64,000 bases of DNA from an uncultured Clostridia bacterium (lineage in GTDB: Bacteria; Bacillota; Clostridia; Oscillospirales; Ruminococcaceae): assembly GCA_946567425.1 (NCBI GenBank), contig CAMNXF010000004.1, positions 62,001 through 126,000 on the forward strand. Direction: 5' to 3'. Position numbers and translations under genes: made by a program. Of the stretch, positions 35,502 to 44,366 are shown piece after piece. Under the pieces are notes generated by a model. That model was not told the origin of the DNA. It ran no database searches and saw nothing but the letters and a program-made list of their open reading frames with translations. The first letter of the stretch is position 1. The number at the start of each line of letters is the position of its first letter.

Positions 35502-35960
35502 TTGTTGAAGAGGACAAACGGAGGTTTTCTTATCAGCAAGGTAAAGCAGATACAGGGGCGGGTGTTTGAGCGTATGCTGGACGAGAACGGGATAAGCGAG
35601 TTCAACGGTGCGCAGGGACGGATACTGTTCGTGCTGTGGGACGAGGACGGTATCCCGATAAGCGCGCTGTCCGAAAGGACGGGACTTGCGAAGACGACGC
35701 TCACGGGTATGCTCGACAGACTAGAGGCGGCGGGGCATATCCGCCGATTGCCCGACGCGGATGACCGCCGCGCCGTGAGGATACGTCTTACCGAGAGCGC
35801 CGAGGCTCTCCGCGAAAAATACGAGCGTGTTTCGGCGGCGATGAATGAGGTGTTTTACAGTGGGTTCAGCGACGAAGAGATACTCGCCTTTGAAAAGGGG
35901 CTTGGGAAAATTCTTGAAAATCTTATCGAAAAGGAGAATGAAAATGGACAAAAAAATTAA
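35502..35960 (+). CDS. MarR-family regulator (TTG start)
   Basis: 152 residues starting at TTG 35502 (MLKRTNGGFLISKVKQIQG), chosen because AGGAGG ends nine bases upstream; no ATG is available. The winged helix-turn-helix is clear: PISALSERTGLAKTTLTGMLDRLEAAGHIRRLPDADDRRAVRIRLT, where DADDRR is the wing signature. It lies directly after a palindrome overlapping its own promoter, implying autorepression. It overlaps the flavin-type protein gene by 17 bp, so both are controlled together. Confidence 0.93.
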   Translation: MLKRTNGGFLISKVKQIQGRVFERMLDENGISEFNGAQGRILFVLWDEDGIPISALSERTGLAKTTLTGMLDRLEAAGHIRRLPDADDRRAVRIRLTESAEALREKYERVSAAMNEVFYSGFSDEEILAFEKGLGKILENLIEKENENGQKN

Positions 35961-36378
35961 GGACGAGATACGCGGACTTCGCGACAGATGCAGCGTCGCG
36001 TACATCGGTTCAGTCAACGCGGAGGGCTTTCCTCAGATAAAGGCGATGCTGGTCGCCGAACACGACGATATGCGCGTGCAGTATTTTTCCACCAATCTCA
36101 GCAGCAAGCGCGCCGCGCAGTTCGCCGAAAATCCCAAGGCATGCGTGTACTACTGCCACGAGAGCGAGTTTAAGGGCGCGATGTTTACGGGAACGGTCGA
36201 GGTCTGCACCGACCACGACACCAAGGCGCTTATCTGGCACGACGGCGACGAGATGTATTACCCAAACGGCGTGGACGACGAGGACTACTGCGTGTACAAA
36301 TTCACCGCCGAAACCGTAAATTATTATCACGGACTTGCGAATGTAACATTCCCGGTCGATGAGTTTTACGGTGAATGA
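35944..36378 (+). CDS. pyridoxamine 5'-phosphate oxidase-like flavin-binding protein
   Basis: 144 residues from ATG at 35944 (MDKKIKDEIRGLRDRCSVAY), with AAGGAG upstream. Split-barrel fold: YIGSVNAEGFPQIKAMLVAE, VQYFSTNLSSKRAAQFAENP and ACVYYCHESEFKGAMFTGTVEV match the general-stress/PNPOx-like group that binds FMN or related cofactors. The enzymatic activity is unknown. Being the MarR target makes it a probable response gene to an oxidant, electrophile or aromatic compound. Confidence 0.88.
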   Translation: MDKKIKDEIRGLRDRCSVAYIGSVNAEGFPQIKAMLVAEHDDMRVQYFSTNLSSKRAAQFAENPKACVYYCHESEFKGAMFTGTVEVCTDHDTKALIWHDGDEMYYPNGVDDEDYCVYKFTAETVNYYHGLANVTFPVDEFYGE

Positions 36379-36384
36379 AAACGG

Positions 36385-36414
36385 AAAGGCTGCGCGGATA
36401 GGCGCAGCCTTTTC
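36385..36414. terminator. bidirectional terminator
   Basis: Eleven-bp stem AAAGGCTGCGC/GCGCAGCCTTT between the convergent flavin-type gene and the response regulator. Confidence 0.85.
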
Positions 36415-36421
36415 AGGATAA

Positions 36422-37042
36422 TTATTTGCATTTCAGCCACCGAACCGCTATCTGCGTTCGGTGCTCCAAGCCTGTTTTTTCGAGGATCGTGCTTATGTGA
36501 TTGCGCACCGTGCCGTTTGAGAGAAACAGCTTTTCGGCGATTTGCTGATTTGAAAGCCCCTCGGCGATAAGCCGCGTGATCTCCATTTCACGTTGAGTGA
36601 GCTGCGCAAATATTTCGCTGCTGTTCGTCGGACTTATTTTACCGCGAACATATTTCAGTATATCCTCCTGAAAAACCGTGCCGCCCGAATTTACGGCGCG
36701 GACGGCGTTTAATATCCTCTCGGCGGGCGAATTCTTCAAAATATAACCGCATATCTCACTTTTCAGCGCACGTACAATAAGATCCTCCTCATCAAACGTT
36801 GTCAGCAGCAGCGGCGCGCAAAGGCTCTCCGCAAGCATTTGTTCTGCGGCGGTTATCCCGTCGCATTCGGGCATACGGATATCCAGCAGCGCTACGTCGG
36901 GGTGAAGCTCGTGTGCAAGCTTCAGCGCCGTGTTTCCGTTCTCCGCTTCTCCGACGGTTCGCATATCCTCCTGCGAGGAGATTATCATTTTCAAACCCTC
37001 GCGCACTATAAAGTCATCGTCCGCTATCAATACCTTTATCAT
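36422..37042 (-). CDS. LuxR/NarL-family response regulator
   Basis: 206 residues. The receiver domain starts MIKVLIADDDFIVREGL with phosphoacceptor Asp54 in ALLDIRMPECDG. The C-terminal LuxR helix-turn-helix (about 143-200) is LTQREMEITRLIAEGLSNQQ then IAEKLFLSNGTVRNHIS. Its start lies 28 bp inside the histidine kinase gene. It is last in a five-gene operon with an ABC-2 exporter, a layout matching LnrK of the linearmycin-resistance system. Confidence 0.94.
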   Translation of the reverse strand: MIKVLIADDDFIVREGLKMIISSQEDMRTVGEAENGNTALKLAHELHPDVALLDIRMPECDGITAAEQMLAESLCAPLLLTTFDEEDLIVRALKSEICGYILKNSPAERILNAVRAVNSGGTVFQEDILKYVRGKISPTNSSEIFAQLTQREMEITRLIAEGLSNQQIAEKLFLSNGTVRNHISTILEKTGLEHRTQIAVRWLKCK

Positions 37043-38150
37043 AATTCACCCCGAAAATATTGATTATTTTGAAACCTGTCACTCCGCATTGGAAAAGGCA
37101 TTTCCCGCCGCAGACCGTAACTCTGTCATCTATTCCCTCCAGACCCATTCCCTTTGAAAACCCGCTTGTGCCGCTGCCGTTATCGGCAAATTCCGCGCGT
37201 ATCATTTTATCATAAACGCGTATCTTAAACGAAAATTCGTTTGCGTTGGAGTGCTTTACCGTGTTCGTCAGCGCTTCGGTCAGGTTGTCCTTTAAGCAGC
37301 TCCAGATCGGGGCGGAGATCGTTTCGGTATCGCCCTCGACGGAAAAGTTCGTCTTTATTTCGTAATTTAACGAGAACCGCTCCAAAAGCTCTTTAAGCTC
37401 GGAAGCGCTTGCCGTACCGCGTTTCGGACGCTCTTCGCGGAGGGCTTCGCGTATGCTGTCAACGCTGCCGCGCAGGTTTTCGATAGCCGTTCCGAGCGTT
37501 TTTTCCGCTTGCTCGGGATTTGTTTTCACATTTAATTTCGCACCCTCCAGCAGGATAATGCTGCCCGAAATATTGTGCCCGAGTTTGTCGTGTATGCGTA
37601 TTGAAAAGCGGCTGCGTTCCTCCAGGGCGGCGGTCTCGCGGATGGTAGCCGAATAGGCTTGAAGCTTAGCAGCGCGTTCGTTCTGCGCAGAAATGGTTCT
37701 GCGCTGTTCCTCGGACAACCGTCGGAAATACTCGAGACGTTCTATCGCCATTCTTGTAAAAACTCCCGCCGCCGAAATTAAAGCAGCGGAAACGAGCGCG
37801 TACCGCGTCGGACGGAAGATCAGCGCTGCAAGCAGCAAAAACGCTCCCGATATCCCGTAGAAATATTCTCCTGCATCTATCAAATCGACTATCTCAAACG
37901 CCGATAGCAGCAGCACGGGGAAATAATCCTCCGCGCCGCACACAAGACAGCCGACAACGGCTATCGGTGCGCATATCAGCCGAAATCGTCCTGAGACTTT
38001 GCTTATCAGATAATCCGCCGTGAATAAACAGCAAAAGGCGAGTGCGGCAACAACCGTAAAGCTGTGCGCCGTATTCGCCGAAAAATTTTCCACCGTGACC
38101 GCCGCCAACGCGACGGTCTTGAACGTAAGGTAAAATGTGTTTTTATCCAT
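37014..38150 (-). CDS. membrane histidine kinase, HisKA_3 (DesK/LnrJ-like)
   Basis: 378 residues: five or six membrane helices (10-130), then a HisKA_3 domain with the phosphorylated His187 in RFSIRIHDKLGHNISG, and an HATPase domain (LTEALTNTVKHSNANEF, FADNGSGTSGFSKGMGLEGI). This family partners NarL-type regulators. The C-terminus runs about 25 residues past the GLEGI box. The ATG overlaps the end of the upstream permease by 8 bp. With the exporter genes it likely forms a drug-sensing loop. Confidence 0.92.
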   Translation of the reverse strand: MDKNTFYLTFKTVALAAVTVENFSANTAHSFTVVAALAFCCLFTADYLISKVSGRFRLICAPIAVVGCLVCGAEDYFPVLLLSAFEIVDLIDAGEYFYGISGAFLLLAALIFRPTRYALVSAALISAAGVFTRMAIERLEYFRRLSEEQRRTISAQNERAAKLQAYSATIRETAALEERSRFSIRIHDKLGHNISGSIILLEGAKLNVKTNPEQAEKTLGTAIENLRGSVDSIREALREERPKRGTASASELKELLERFSLNYEIKTNFSVEGDTETISAPIWSCLKDNLTEALTNTVKHSNANEFSFKIRVYDKMIRAEFADNGSGTSGFSKGMGLEGIDDRVTVCGGKCLFQCGVTGFKIINIFGVNYDKGIDSGR

Positions 38151-39288
38151 TGTGTGCGTTTTTCCTTGTAAAGATCACCGCGGAAATCAGATAAACAAGC
38201 ACTGCCGCAAGCGCGATTATCAATATATTCGGGAGGATATTGTAATCGGGAGTGCCGGAGTATTCTCTCAGCGTCTCCATAAGCCAGTACTGCGGGAATA
38301 TCTTCGCTATGCTGCCGACAAATCCGAACTCGATATCTATCGGGAACCACGCGCCGCCGAGCATACTGCCGATAGTCGCGTAACCTACGCCGACCGTCAT
38401 GAGCGCGCGCTGATTGTTGACAAGCAGCGCAAACAGCACTGCAAGACCTACCGAAAACAGCATGAAAAGCTCGTTTATACCGAGCGCGAGCAGAAGCGGC
38501 ACGGGCATTTCCTCGCCCGCCGAATACGCGGACAAATTGAACAGCAGATTTGCCGCGGTGCAGCAAAGTATACCGAACATGCTTATTCCGACAACGTATT
38601 CTGAGGACTTCAGCGACGAGCATTTCATTCGGTTGAACGTGCCCAATTGCCTGTCGACAAGTATCTGATTTGAAATGAAAACGGTTATTCCCGAGATCAT
38701 CATCAGCATAAACCCGAACGACAGAATATAAGCGTCTGCCGTTTTTACGCGTCTGTCCGTCTGTGAATTTGTTTCGGCGAGAGTTATTGTATTCGGCGTG
38801 CTCTGTGAGGTCAGCATTTCCGAGAACGCTTCCGCGTTTCCGTCCGCAGCCTGCGAGATAATCGAAATGCCGCGCATATACGAGTTCAGATACGCTTCTA
38901 TAAACGCGGAATTTTCGTAATCGTCAAGGGTGGTTATTTCGAGCTGCCCGGACTTGCCGCTTATCATTGCATTTTCAAATCCACGCGGTACTTCTATTAT
39001 AGCAGAAAGCTTCCTGTTAATCAAGAGGGAAGACAAAAAATCGTAATCTTCCGTAACAATTTCCATTCCGAGCGGATTTTCAAGATAACCGCGCAGATCC
39101 TCCGAAAGCGTGCTGTTGTCATCATCGACAACACCCACGCTTATCGTGTCTGTGGCGTAGACCGTGCCGTCGGCGTTTATTTGCCCGTAGAAAACAATGA
39201 TCATAAGCGCGGCGGTGCCAAGCGCCAGAAACAGTGTCAGCTTGTTGCGGAGAATGCTGTTTTTGAATATCAACAATATTTTACTCAT
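38143..39288 (-). CDS. ABC-2 type permease (LnrN-like)
   Basis: 381 residues from ATG at 39288 (MSKILLIFKNSILRNKLTLF); the frame extends further upstream, but this start overlaps the previous stop by 4 bp. Layout: one N-terminal helix, a large extracellular domain (about 45-200), then five membrane helices (LSFGFMLMMISGITVFISNQ, RQLGTFNRMKCSSLKSSEYV as the coupling region). Typical ABC2_membrane_3 permease. Confidence 0.9.
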   Translation of the reverse strand: MSKILLIFKNSILRNKLTLFLALGTAALMIIVFYGQINADGTVYATDTISVGVVDDDNSTLSEDLRGYLENPLGMEIVTEDYDFLSSLLINRKLSAIIEVPRGFENAMISGKSGQLEITTLDDYENSAFIEAYLNSYMRGISIISQAADGNAEAFSEMLTSQSTPNTITLAETNSQTDRRVKTADAYILSFGFMLMMISGITVFISNQILVDRQLGTFNRMKCSSLKSSEYVVGISMFGILCCTAANLLFNLSAYSAGEEMPVPLLLALGINELFMLFSVGLAVLFALLVNNQRALMTVGVGYATIGSMLGGAWFPIDIEFGFVGSIAKIFPQYWLMETLREYSGTPDYNILPNILIIALAAVLVYLISAVIFTRKNAHNG

Positions 39289-40394
39289 ATGTTCTTTCTC
39301 CTTGGAGACTTCTTCCTTGAATGTACTTTGATATAGCCGAGCACGATAAGCGCCGCGAATATTACGAGCGACCATACCGTAACGCTCACCGCTCTCTGCG
39401 GTCTGGAAAAGCCCGTCAGATCGAACGCCGCTTCAAGTATGATCCGCGAGGGGAGATATTCGGATAATCCCTCGATGTACATATCCTTATGGAATACTCC
39501 CGAAAAGAAAAGCATTATCCATAAGATCGGCATTAAGATCGCCCACGGCTGCATTTTCGAGAACACCAAATTTAACAGCACGCCAACCGCAAGCGCCGCC
39601 AAAGACGAGCATATAAACATCGTGAAAAGCAGCAGATTTTCACCCGCCGTGATGCAAAAATGCGCTCCAAAGAACAACGTGCTGACGGTCATAACAGTGC
39701 CGACTTGCACCAGCACAAGCGGAAGCAGCCCGAGTATCTTGCCGAAATAAACGGCGGTTTTGCTTATCGGCGCGGCGTTAAGGCGGTCTATCGTGTTGTT
39801 GGCGTATTCGTCGCTGTATACCGACGCGCCCGAAATGCACGAGCCGAAAAAAATTATCACTATCGTCATTGCGACTGCGTAATAATCCATCATTGTTCGC
39901 GTTCTGCCGAAATCGTGCGGCATTACATAGCCGTCCTCAGACAGCTCAATGTTTGCCAATGTTTGCGGATTCTTTTCAGCAACCGCCGTATATGCCGCAG
40001 CCGTTTGATTATAGCCGTCTATCAGCGCTTTGACCGTGCGGTTCTGAACGGCGTTCGATCCGTTATAGATCGTTATCTCCGTGCCGCTTAGCTTTACGGC
40101 GGCAGAATAATTTTCGAGAACGCTGTCCAACTCCTCCGAGGTTATCTTCGCGGCGTTGACGACCTCTTCCCTGTCGAGCGATACAATAAACTCCTCGAAA
40201 GCGTCGGCGGAATAGCCGCTGCCTTCAATGCAGTACGCGATATTCAGCTCGCCGACAACGGAATCCGAAACCTCAATGCTTTCAAGAAGCGTGCCGAGGA
40301 AAAACGCGCAAAGGCTCGGGAAAAATATTGAAAAGAAGATCGTCGAGCCGTTGCGAAAGCATGAGCGTATCTCGTTTAAAATTACCTGTAACAT
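39285..40394 (-). CDS. ABC-2 type permease (LnrM-like)
   Basis: 369 residues, same architecture as its neighbour: first helix (GSTIFFSIFFPSLCAFFLGT), large outer domain (about 35-165), five C-terminal helices (DYYAVAMTIVIIFFGSCISG, LLPLVLVQVGTVMTVSTLFF). NTIDRLNAAPISKTAVYFGK is the ABC-2 coupling motif. The two permeases likely form a heterodimer. It starts 6 bp after the ATPase stop. Confidence 0.9.
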   Translation of the reverse strand: MLQVILNEIRSCFRNGSTIFFSIFFPSLCAFFLGTLLESIEVSDSVVGELNIAYCIEGSGYSADAFEEFIVSLDREEVVNAAKITSEELDSVLENYSAAVKLSGTEITIYNGSNAVQNRTVKALIDGYNQTAAAYTAVAEKNPQTLANIELSEDGYVMPHDFGRTRTMMDYYAVAMTIVIIFFGSCISGASVYSDEYANNTIDRLNAAPISKTAVYFGKILGLLPLVLVQVGTVMTVSTLFFGAHFCITAGENLLLFTMFICSSLAALAVGVLLNLVFSKMQPWAILMPILWIMLFFSGVFHKDMYIEGLSEYLPSRIILEAAFDLTGFSRPQRAVSVTVWSLVIFAALIVLGYIKVHSRKKSPRRKNI

Positions 40395-40400
40395 TGCCGC

Positions 40401-41348
40401 TCACCTCAGCTCTCTGCCCGTGAGAGCGATAAATACGTCCTCAAGGTTCATGGATTCGGAGGTTATGCCGCATATTGGCAGACCGCGTTTTCTTATATGC
40501 TCAAGGCAAAGCGAAAAATCGCGGCATACGGCGTTCACCTCGAGTATTATCCGATCCTCGTCAATACGCGCTTTTTTCACGTTGGGGAGACTTGACAATT
40601 CGCTGATAAGCTCATTTGCGGGGAAGTCAGCGCTTATCTCCGTGGAAATTTTCAGCGCCTTGCTGTCGCTCACGCTCGAAATAAGCTCCTGCTCCGTGCC
40701 GCACGCGACAAATTTTCCATGGTCGATTATCGCTATTCTATCGCATATATCCTCGACCTCGTTCATATAGTGCGAGGTATAAATTACCGTCGCTCCGCGC
40801 TCGCGGAGGGTTTTTATCGAGGCGAGGATATGCTCGCGCGACTGCGCGTCAACGCCGACCGTCGGTTCATCCATTATTATAAGCTTTGGGCGGTGTGCTA
40901 TTCCGCACGCTATGTTCAAGCGCCGTTTCATACCGCCCGACATTTTTTTCGGCTTCATCTTTGCGCGGTCGGACAAGCCCACAAACTCAAGCGCTTCTTT
41001 TGCCGCGGAATTTAATTCTCTTCCACGCAGTCCGTACAGCGACGCGAAGAATTTCACGTTCTCTTCCGCTGACAAAAACGGATACAGCGCTATCTCCTGC
41101 GGCACCATTCCGATAATACGCCGAACCTTTTCCTTGTATTTTACGATATCCATTCTGTCGACCTCAACGCTGCCCTTATCGAAGCCGCACAGCGACGTTA
41201 TAATGTTCATGGTCGTCGATTTTCCGGCTCCGTTAGGTCCGAGCAAGCCGAATATCTCGCGCTCGCTTACCGAGAAACTGAGGTTATCTACTGCGCAGAA
41301 ATCGCCGTAATACTTTACCAGATTTTGTACTTTAAGAAATTCTTTCAT
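40401..41348 (-). CDS. ABC transporter ATPase (LnrL-like)
   Basis: 315 residues from ATG at 41348 (MKEFLKVQNLVKYYGDFCAV), first gene of the operon. Walker A is LLGPNGAGKSTTMNII, signature KKMSGGMKRRLNIACG, Walker B LIIMDEPTVGVDAQSRE, and switch His in TSHYMNEVEDICDRIAI. The C-terminal 90-residue domain is the DUF4162-like extension common in drug-resistance ABC-2 ATPases. It powers the two following permeases. Confidence 0.94.
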   Translation of the reverse strand: MKEFLKVQNLVKYYGDFCAVDNLSFSVSEREIFGLLGPNGAGKSTTMNIITSLCGFDKGSVEVDRMDIVKYKEKVRRIIGMVPQEIALYPFLSAEENVKFFASLYGLRGRELNSAAKEALEFVGLSDRAKMKPKKMSGGMKRRLNIACGIAHRPKLIIMDEPTVGVDAQSREHILASIKTLRERGATVIYTSHYMNEVEDICDRIAIIDHGKFVACGTEQELISSVSDSKALKISTEISADFPANELISELSSLPNVKKARIDEDRIILEVNAVCRDFSLCLEHIRKRGLPICGITSESMNLEDVFIALTGRELR

Positions 41349-41372
41349 AGCCGTACCGCCTTTCCCGATAAC

Positions 41373-41401
41373 AGTATAGCATATTTTATTTTGTGCGGCA
41401 A
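41373..41401 (-). promoter_or_regulatory. promoter of the ABC-2/two-component operon
   Basis: Minus-strand TTGCCG (41401-41396), 17-bp spacer, TATACT (41378-41373). The weak -35 fits regulation by the encoded response regulator, which is inferred. Confidence 0.65.
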
Positions 41402-41615
41402 GTGACTTTTGATAGAATTTTTCCGTGACATTTGTCATTTCGCTCCTATGTCAATAAAATTAAGAAGCATGGGTATTTTTGTTTGTAAAAAAAGATTCTT
41501 TTTGTTGGCGTTTCACAAAAAAGTGTCATTCCACAAAGACATAATCTCCTGCCGCGTTCGGAAGCATTGTTTACATACGTTTTAAAAAAAGAAGAGATAT
41601 TTAAAATAAAAGCAC

Positions 41616-41644
41616 TTGAAATAAATGAAAATTTATTGTATAAT
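41616..41644 (+). promoter_or_regulatory. promoter of the hybrid kinase transcript
   Basis: TTGAAA (41616-41621), 17-bp spacer, TATAAT (41639-41644). It implies a leader of about 400 nt before the kinase ATG, carrying a tiny frame (MKSQ, ATG at 41678), the hairpin repeat, a 36-codon frame and a second hairpin. The 41405-41615 stretch upstream shows nothing else. Confidence 0.78.
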
Positions 41645-41715
41645 ATAATTACCTGATTATTCTTTTGGTGAGCGGCTATGAAAAGTCAATAAGCAAAATA
41701 ACCAAAAAACATATT

Positions 41716-41878
41716 AGAGCCTGTTTAGTATCTCTCAACACGCCGCCTGCACTCGCGTTTTGGTGCATAACTTCGTTGATTTTTCTTGAAATACATACAG
41801 TATGTCGGCGAAAAATCGCCTTGTTCTGCACCAAAACGCGGGCACATTCGGCGCATTTCGAGATACTAAACAGGCTCT
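41716..41878. repeat. hairpin repeat element, copy 2 (163 bp)
   Basis: Perfect 19-bp terminal inverted repeats (AGAGCCTGTTTAGTATCTC on the left, its reverse complement on the right). CGCGTTTTGGTGCA (41754-41767) pairs with TGCACCAAAACGCG (41827-41840), and GATTTTTC (41778-41785) pairs with GAAAAATC (41810-41817), around the core CTTGAAATACATACAGTAT (41785-41803). The core and tips match copy 1 at 12750-12937; the middle stems do not. It lies in the leader of the hybrid kinase gene. Confidence 0.87.
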
Positions 41879-41891
41879 TAAAAATCAGGGC

Positions 41892-42002
41892 ATGCTTGAA
41901 AGGAACATTATCACGAAGGAGTTTAAAGAGAACGCACACAAGTTTGTGAGCAACGCAGCCGGGAGCATTGAATTTTCATTCCTCGGTTCTGGTGGAGCGT
42001 AA
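41892..42002 (+). CDS. possible 36-aa leader peptide
   Basis: ATG at 41892, 36 codons (MLERNIITKEFKENAHKFVS...), stop TAA, ending about 50 bp before the hybrid kinase. The Shine-Dalgarno is weak (CAGGG). It lies between the repeat element and the kinase on the same transcript. It may be a leader peptide, the tail of a gene disrupted by the repeat, or chance. Confidence 0.3.
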   Translation: MLERNIITKEFKENAHKFVSNAAGSIEFSFLGSGGA

Positions 42003-42016
42003 ATCTTTTGAAAGGG

Positions 42017-42040
42017 ATGATATAGCCTTTGCTATATCAT
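42017..42040 (+). promoter_or_regulatory. hairpin/palindrome before the hybrid kinase start
   Basis: ATGATATAGC and GCTATATCAT form a perfect 10-bp stem with a CTTT loop, ending a few bases before the AAGGTG ribosome site. It could control access to that site or be a protein-binding palindrome. Confidence 0.6.
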
Positions 42041-42053
42041 ACAAGGTGTGTTT

Positions 42054-44144
42054 ATGGATAAAGGCTTTGAGCGGCATTCCGAGATTATGGGCGAAAGCTC
42101 GGAGGTTCTTTTCCGCGATATGATAGAGCAAATGCCCGGAGGATTTTTCGTATACCGCGCGGACGAAAGCGAGGAGCTTCTGTATGTGAATGTAGCAACG
42201 CTGCGGATATTCGGCTGTGAGACCCGCAGTGAATTTGACGAACTGACAGGCGGTACGTTCCGCGGAATGGTTCACCCGGACGATCTGGAGGAAGTCGAAA
42301 ACAGTATTAAATCGCAGATATCCGCCGATGCCGAAGCTATGGATTACGTCGAGTACCGCATAAAGCAAAAAAACGGTTTAACGCGCCGCGTAAACGATTA
42401 CGGGCGTCTTGCGCATACAGAAGAATTCGGGGATTTATTCTGCGTTTTTATTTCGGACGACACCGACCGTATGAAAGAACGCATGGAGCGGCTTGAAAAA
42501 GTAAACAATATGCTTGTGCACATCTCCGCGCGCGAGGGGCGCTACCGCAAGGCGATACTTTACGACGCGCTGTTTTTCTACGAGGTAAGTCTTGCAGAGG
42601 ACAAGCTGATAACCGCCGTTACACGCACCCGCGAGGTCGACGTGCTGCCTGTGTCGGAGCTGTTCAATTCGTCGGGAGATCTTGAGGGCGCGTGTTATTC
42701 GGATTTTATCCACCAAGCGTCAAAGCTGGTCGATCTTGCCGATACGGAAAGCTACCTTACTTTTTTTGATACGTCAAGACTTATACGCTGCTGCGAGAAC
42801 GGCGAGCTGGAGCAAATATACGACAGACGCACCACGGACAATCTCGGCAGAACGCGTTTACTGCGCTATGTGGTGCTGTTGGGAGAAAGCGCTACGGACG
42901 GCGGAGCAGTCGCCCTGATAACCGTAAAGGACTTCACCGAGCAGAACGAGCACCGCAGACTTCTGCGCGAATCTCTTCAGCAGGCGCGTGCGGCGGAGAT
43001 CGCCAAGAGCACTTTTCTCGCGAATATGTCCCACGATATCAAAACTCCACTCAACGCCATACTGGGCTTTATCGACCTTATCAAACTCCACATCAACAAC
43101 AAAAGCAAGATAGAGGAATATCTTGAAAAAATACGCGTTTCGGGAAATCAGCTCCTCAACATCGCTAGCGAGGCGCTGGAGGTAACGCGAATGGAATCAG
43201 GCAAGGCGTCTCTCGCGGAAACCGAAGGAAGTCTTTCGGAAATGCTCGCCGAGATAGAAAAATCGCTTACGCCCGAGATGAACACCGCAGGTCTGCACTT
43301 TACAATAGATACCTCGCGTGTTGCGCGGTTCGCGGTTTTTGCCGACCTTATACGTATTAAGGAGATACTGATGCGGCTGCTCGACAACGCCGCGAAATAT
43401 ACCGAACCGGGCGGCTTTGTTTCGCTGCGCGTTACGGAGGATGCAAACGCGGGCGGCTTCGGGCGTTATGTGTTCACCGTGGAGGACACGGGCTGCGGCA
43501 TTTCGGCTGAGTTTATGGAGCGGCTGTTCGAGCCGTTCGCGCGTGAGAGCAATACGACCGAAAGCGGAGTTGTGGGTAGCGGATTGGGTCTGGCGGTCGT
43601 CAAAAATCTTGTTAATCTCATGGACGGCGATATTAAGGTTATGAGCCGCGTAGGAGAGGGAAGCCGCTTTACCGTAACGGTCGTGCTGCGGCAGCTTGAC
43701 GGCGGATCGCTTTCTGTTTCTGCGCTTACGCTGCCGCACATTTCGCTTGAGGGTAAGCGCGTGCTGTTGGTGGAAGATAACGAAATAAACAGCGAGATCG
43801 CCGAAGCGCTGCTTACGGAGAACGGTTTTCTGGTGGAAACGGCCTCGGACGGAGATATCGCGGTGGATATCGTGAAAAGCTCCGAACCCGGATATTTCGA
43901 TCTGGTGCTTATGGATATACAGATGCCGCGCATGAACGGCTATGAAGCAACAAGAGGTATCCGCGCGTTGTCCGAGCCGCTGCTCGCACGGATACCGATA
44001 ATCGCGCTGTCCGCCAACACCTACCCCGAGGACAGAAAGAAAGCCATAGACGCGGGAATGGACGCTCACGCGCCAAAGCCGATAGATATGTCAAGGCTTA
44101 TTGAGGTAATAAGCACAGTGTTGGAGCGCCGCGCCGCGGAATGA
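42054..44144 (+). CDS. hybrid sensor histidine kinase (PAS-HisKA-HATPase-receiver)
   Basis: 696 residues from ATG at 42054 (MDKGFERHSEIMGESSEVLF), AAGGTG upstream. No membrane helix: a cytoplasmic sensor. Order: PAS domain (about 18-140; MVHPDDLEEVENSIKSQI), a second sensory/PAS-like region (about 150-295), HisKA with His327 in FLANMSHDIKTPLNAILGF, HATPase (LLDNAAKYTEPGG, FTVEDTGCGIS, GSGLGLAVVKNLV), and a C-terminal receiver (VLLVEDNEINSEIAEALL, phosphoacceptor in LVLMDIQMPRMNGYEA). No separate regulator is adjacent, so its output is unknown; the unusually long leader suggests post-transcriptional control. Confidence 0.93.
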   Translation: MDKGFERHSEIMGESSEVLFRDMIEQMPGGFFVYRADESEELLYVNVATLRIFGCETRSEFDELTGGTFRGMVHPDDLEEVENSIKSQISADAEAMDYVEYRIKQKNGLTRRVNDYGRLAHTEEFGDLFCVFISDDTDRMKERMERLEKVNNMLVHISAREGRYRKAILYDALFFYEVSLAEDKLITAVTRTREVDVLPVSELFNSSGDLEGACYSDFIHQASKLVDLADTESYLTFFDTSRLIRCCENGELEQIYDRRTTDNLGRTRLLRYVVLLGESATDGGAVALITVKDFTEQNEHRRLLRESLQQARAAEIAKSTFLANMSHDIKTPLNAILGFIDLIKLHINNKSKIEEYLEKIRVSGNQLLNIASEALEVTRMESGKASLAETEGSLSEMLAEIEKSLTPEMNTAGLHFTIDTSRVARFAVFADLIRIKEILMRLLDNAAKYTEPGGFVSLRVTEDANAGGFGRYVFTVEDTGCGISAEFMERLFEPFARESNTTESGVVGSGLGLAVVKNLVNLMDGDIKVMSRVGEGSRFTVTVVLRQLDGGSLSVSALTLPHISLEGKRVLLVEDNEINSEIAEALLTENGFLVETASDGDIAVDIVKSSEPGYFDLVLMDIQMPRMNGYEATRGIRALSEPLLARIPIIALSANTYPEDRKKAIDAGMDAHAPKPIDMSRLIEVISTVLERRAAE

Positions 44145-44191
44145 TTTCCGCAACAATGTTTTGGCTTTTTGTTGATTTTCTTAAAAAAACC

Positions 44192-44220
44192 TTGACAAGA
44201 ATGCACAGGTGTGATATAAT
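44192..44220 (+). promoter_or_regulatory. promoter of the MMPL operon
   Basis: TTGACA (44192-44197), 17 bp, TATAAT (44215-44220). The 140-nt leader can form CAACAA/TTGTTG and CGACG/CGTCG stems but has no recognised riboswitch. Confidence 0.88.
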
Positions 44221-44366
44221 TATACATTATTCGGAAAGTCCTCGACGGGCGTTTATTATCTGAACGTTCGTCGCGGGCTATTTGTATTTTAGGGCAAAAA
44301 GCAACAAAGTCGGTAACATTGTTGCCTTGCACCATACAACCGTACATAAAGAAAGGAGTATTTGTT

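Noticed and set aside
41665-41949. 94-residue plus-strand frame crossing the repeat
   Set aside because: It has a GTG/TTG-type start, is formed mostly by the repeat sequence itself, and has no protein-like composition.
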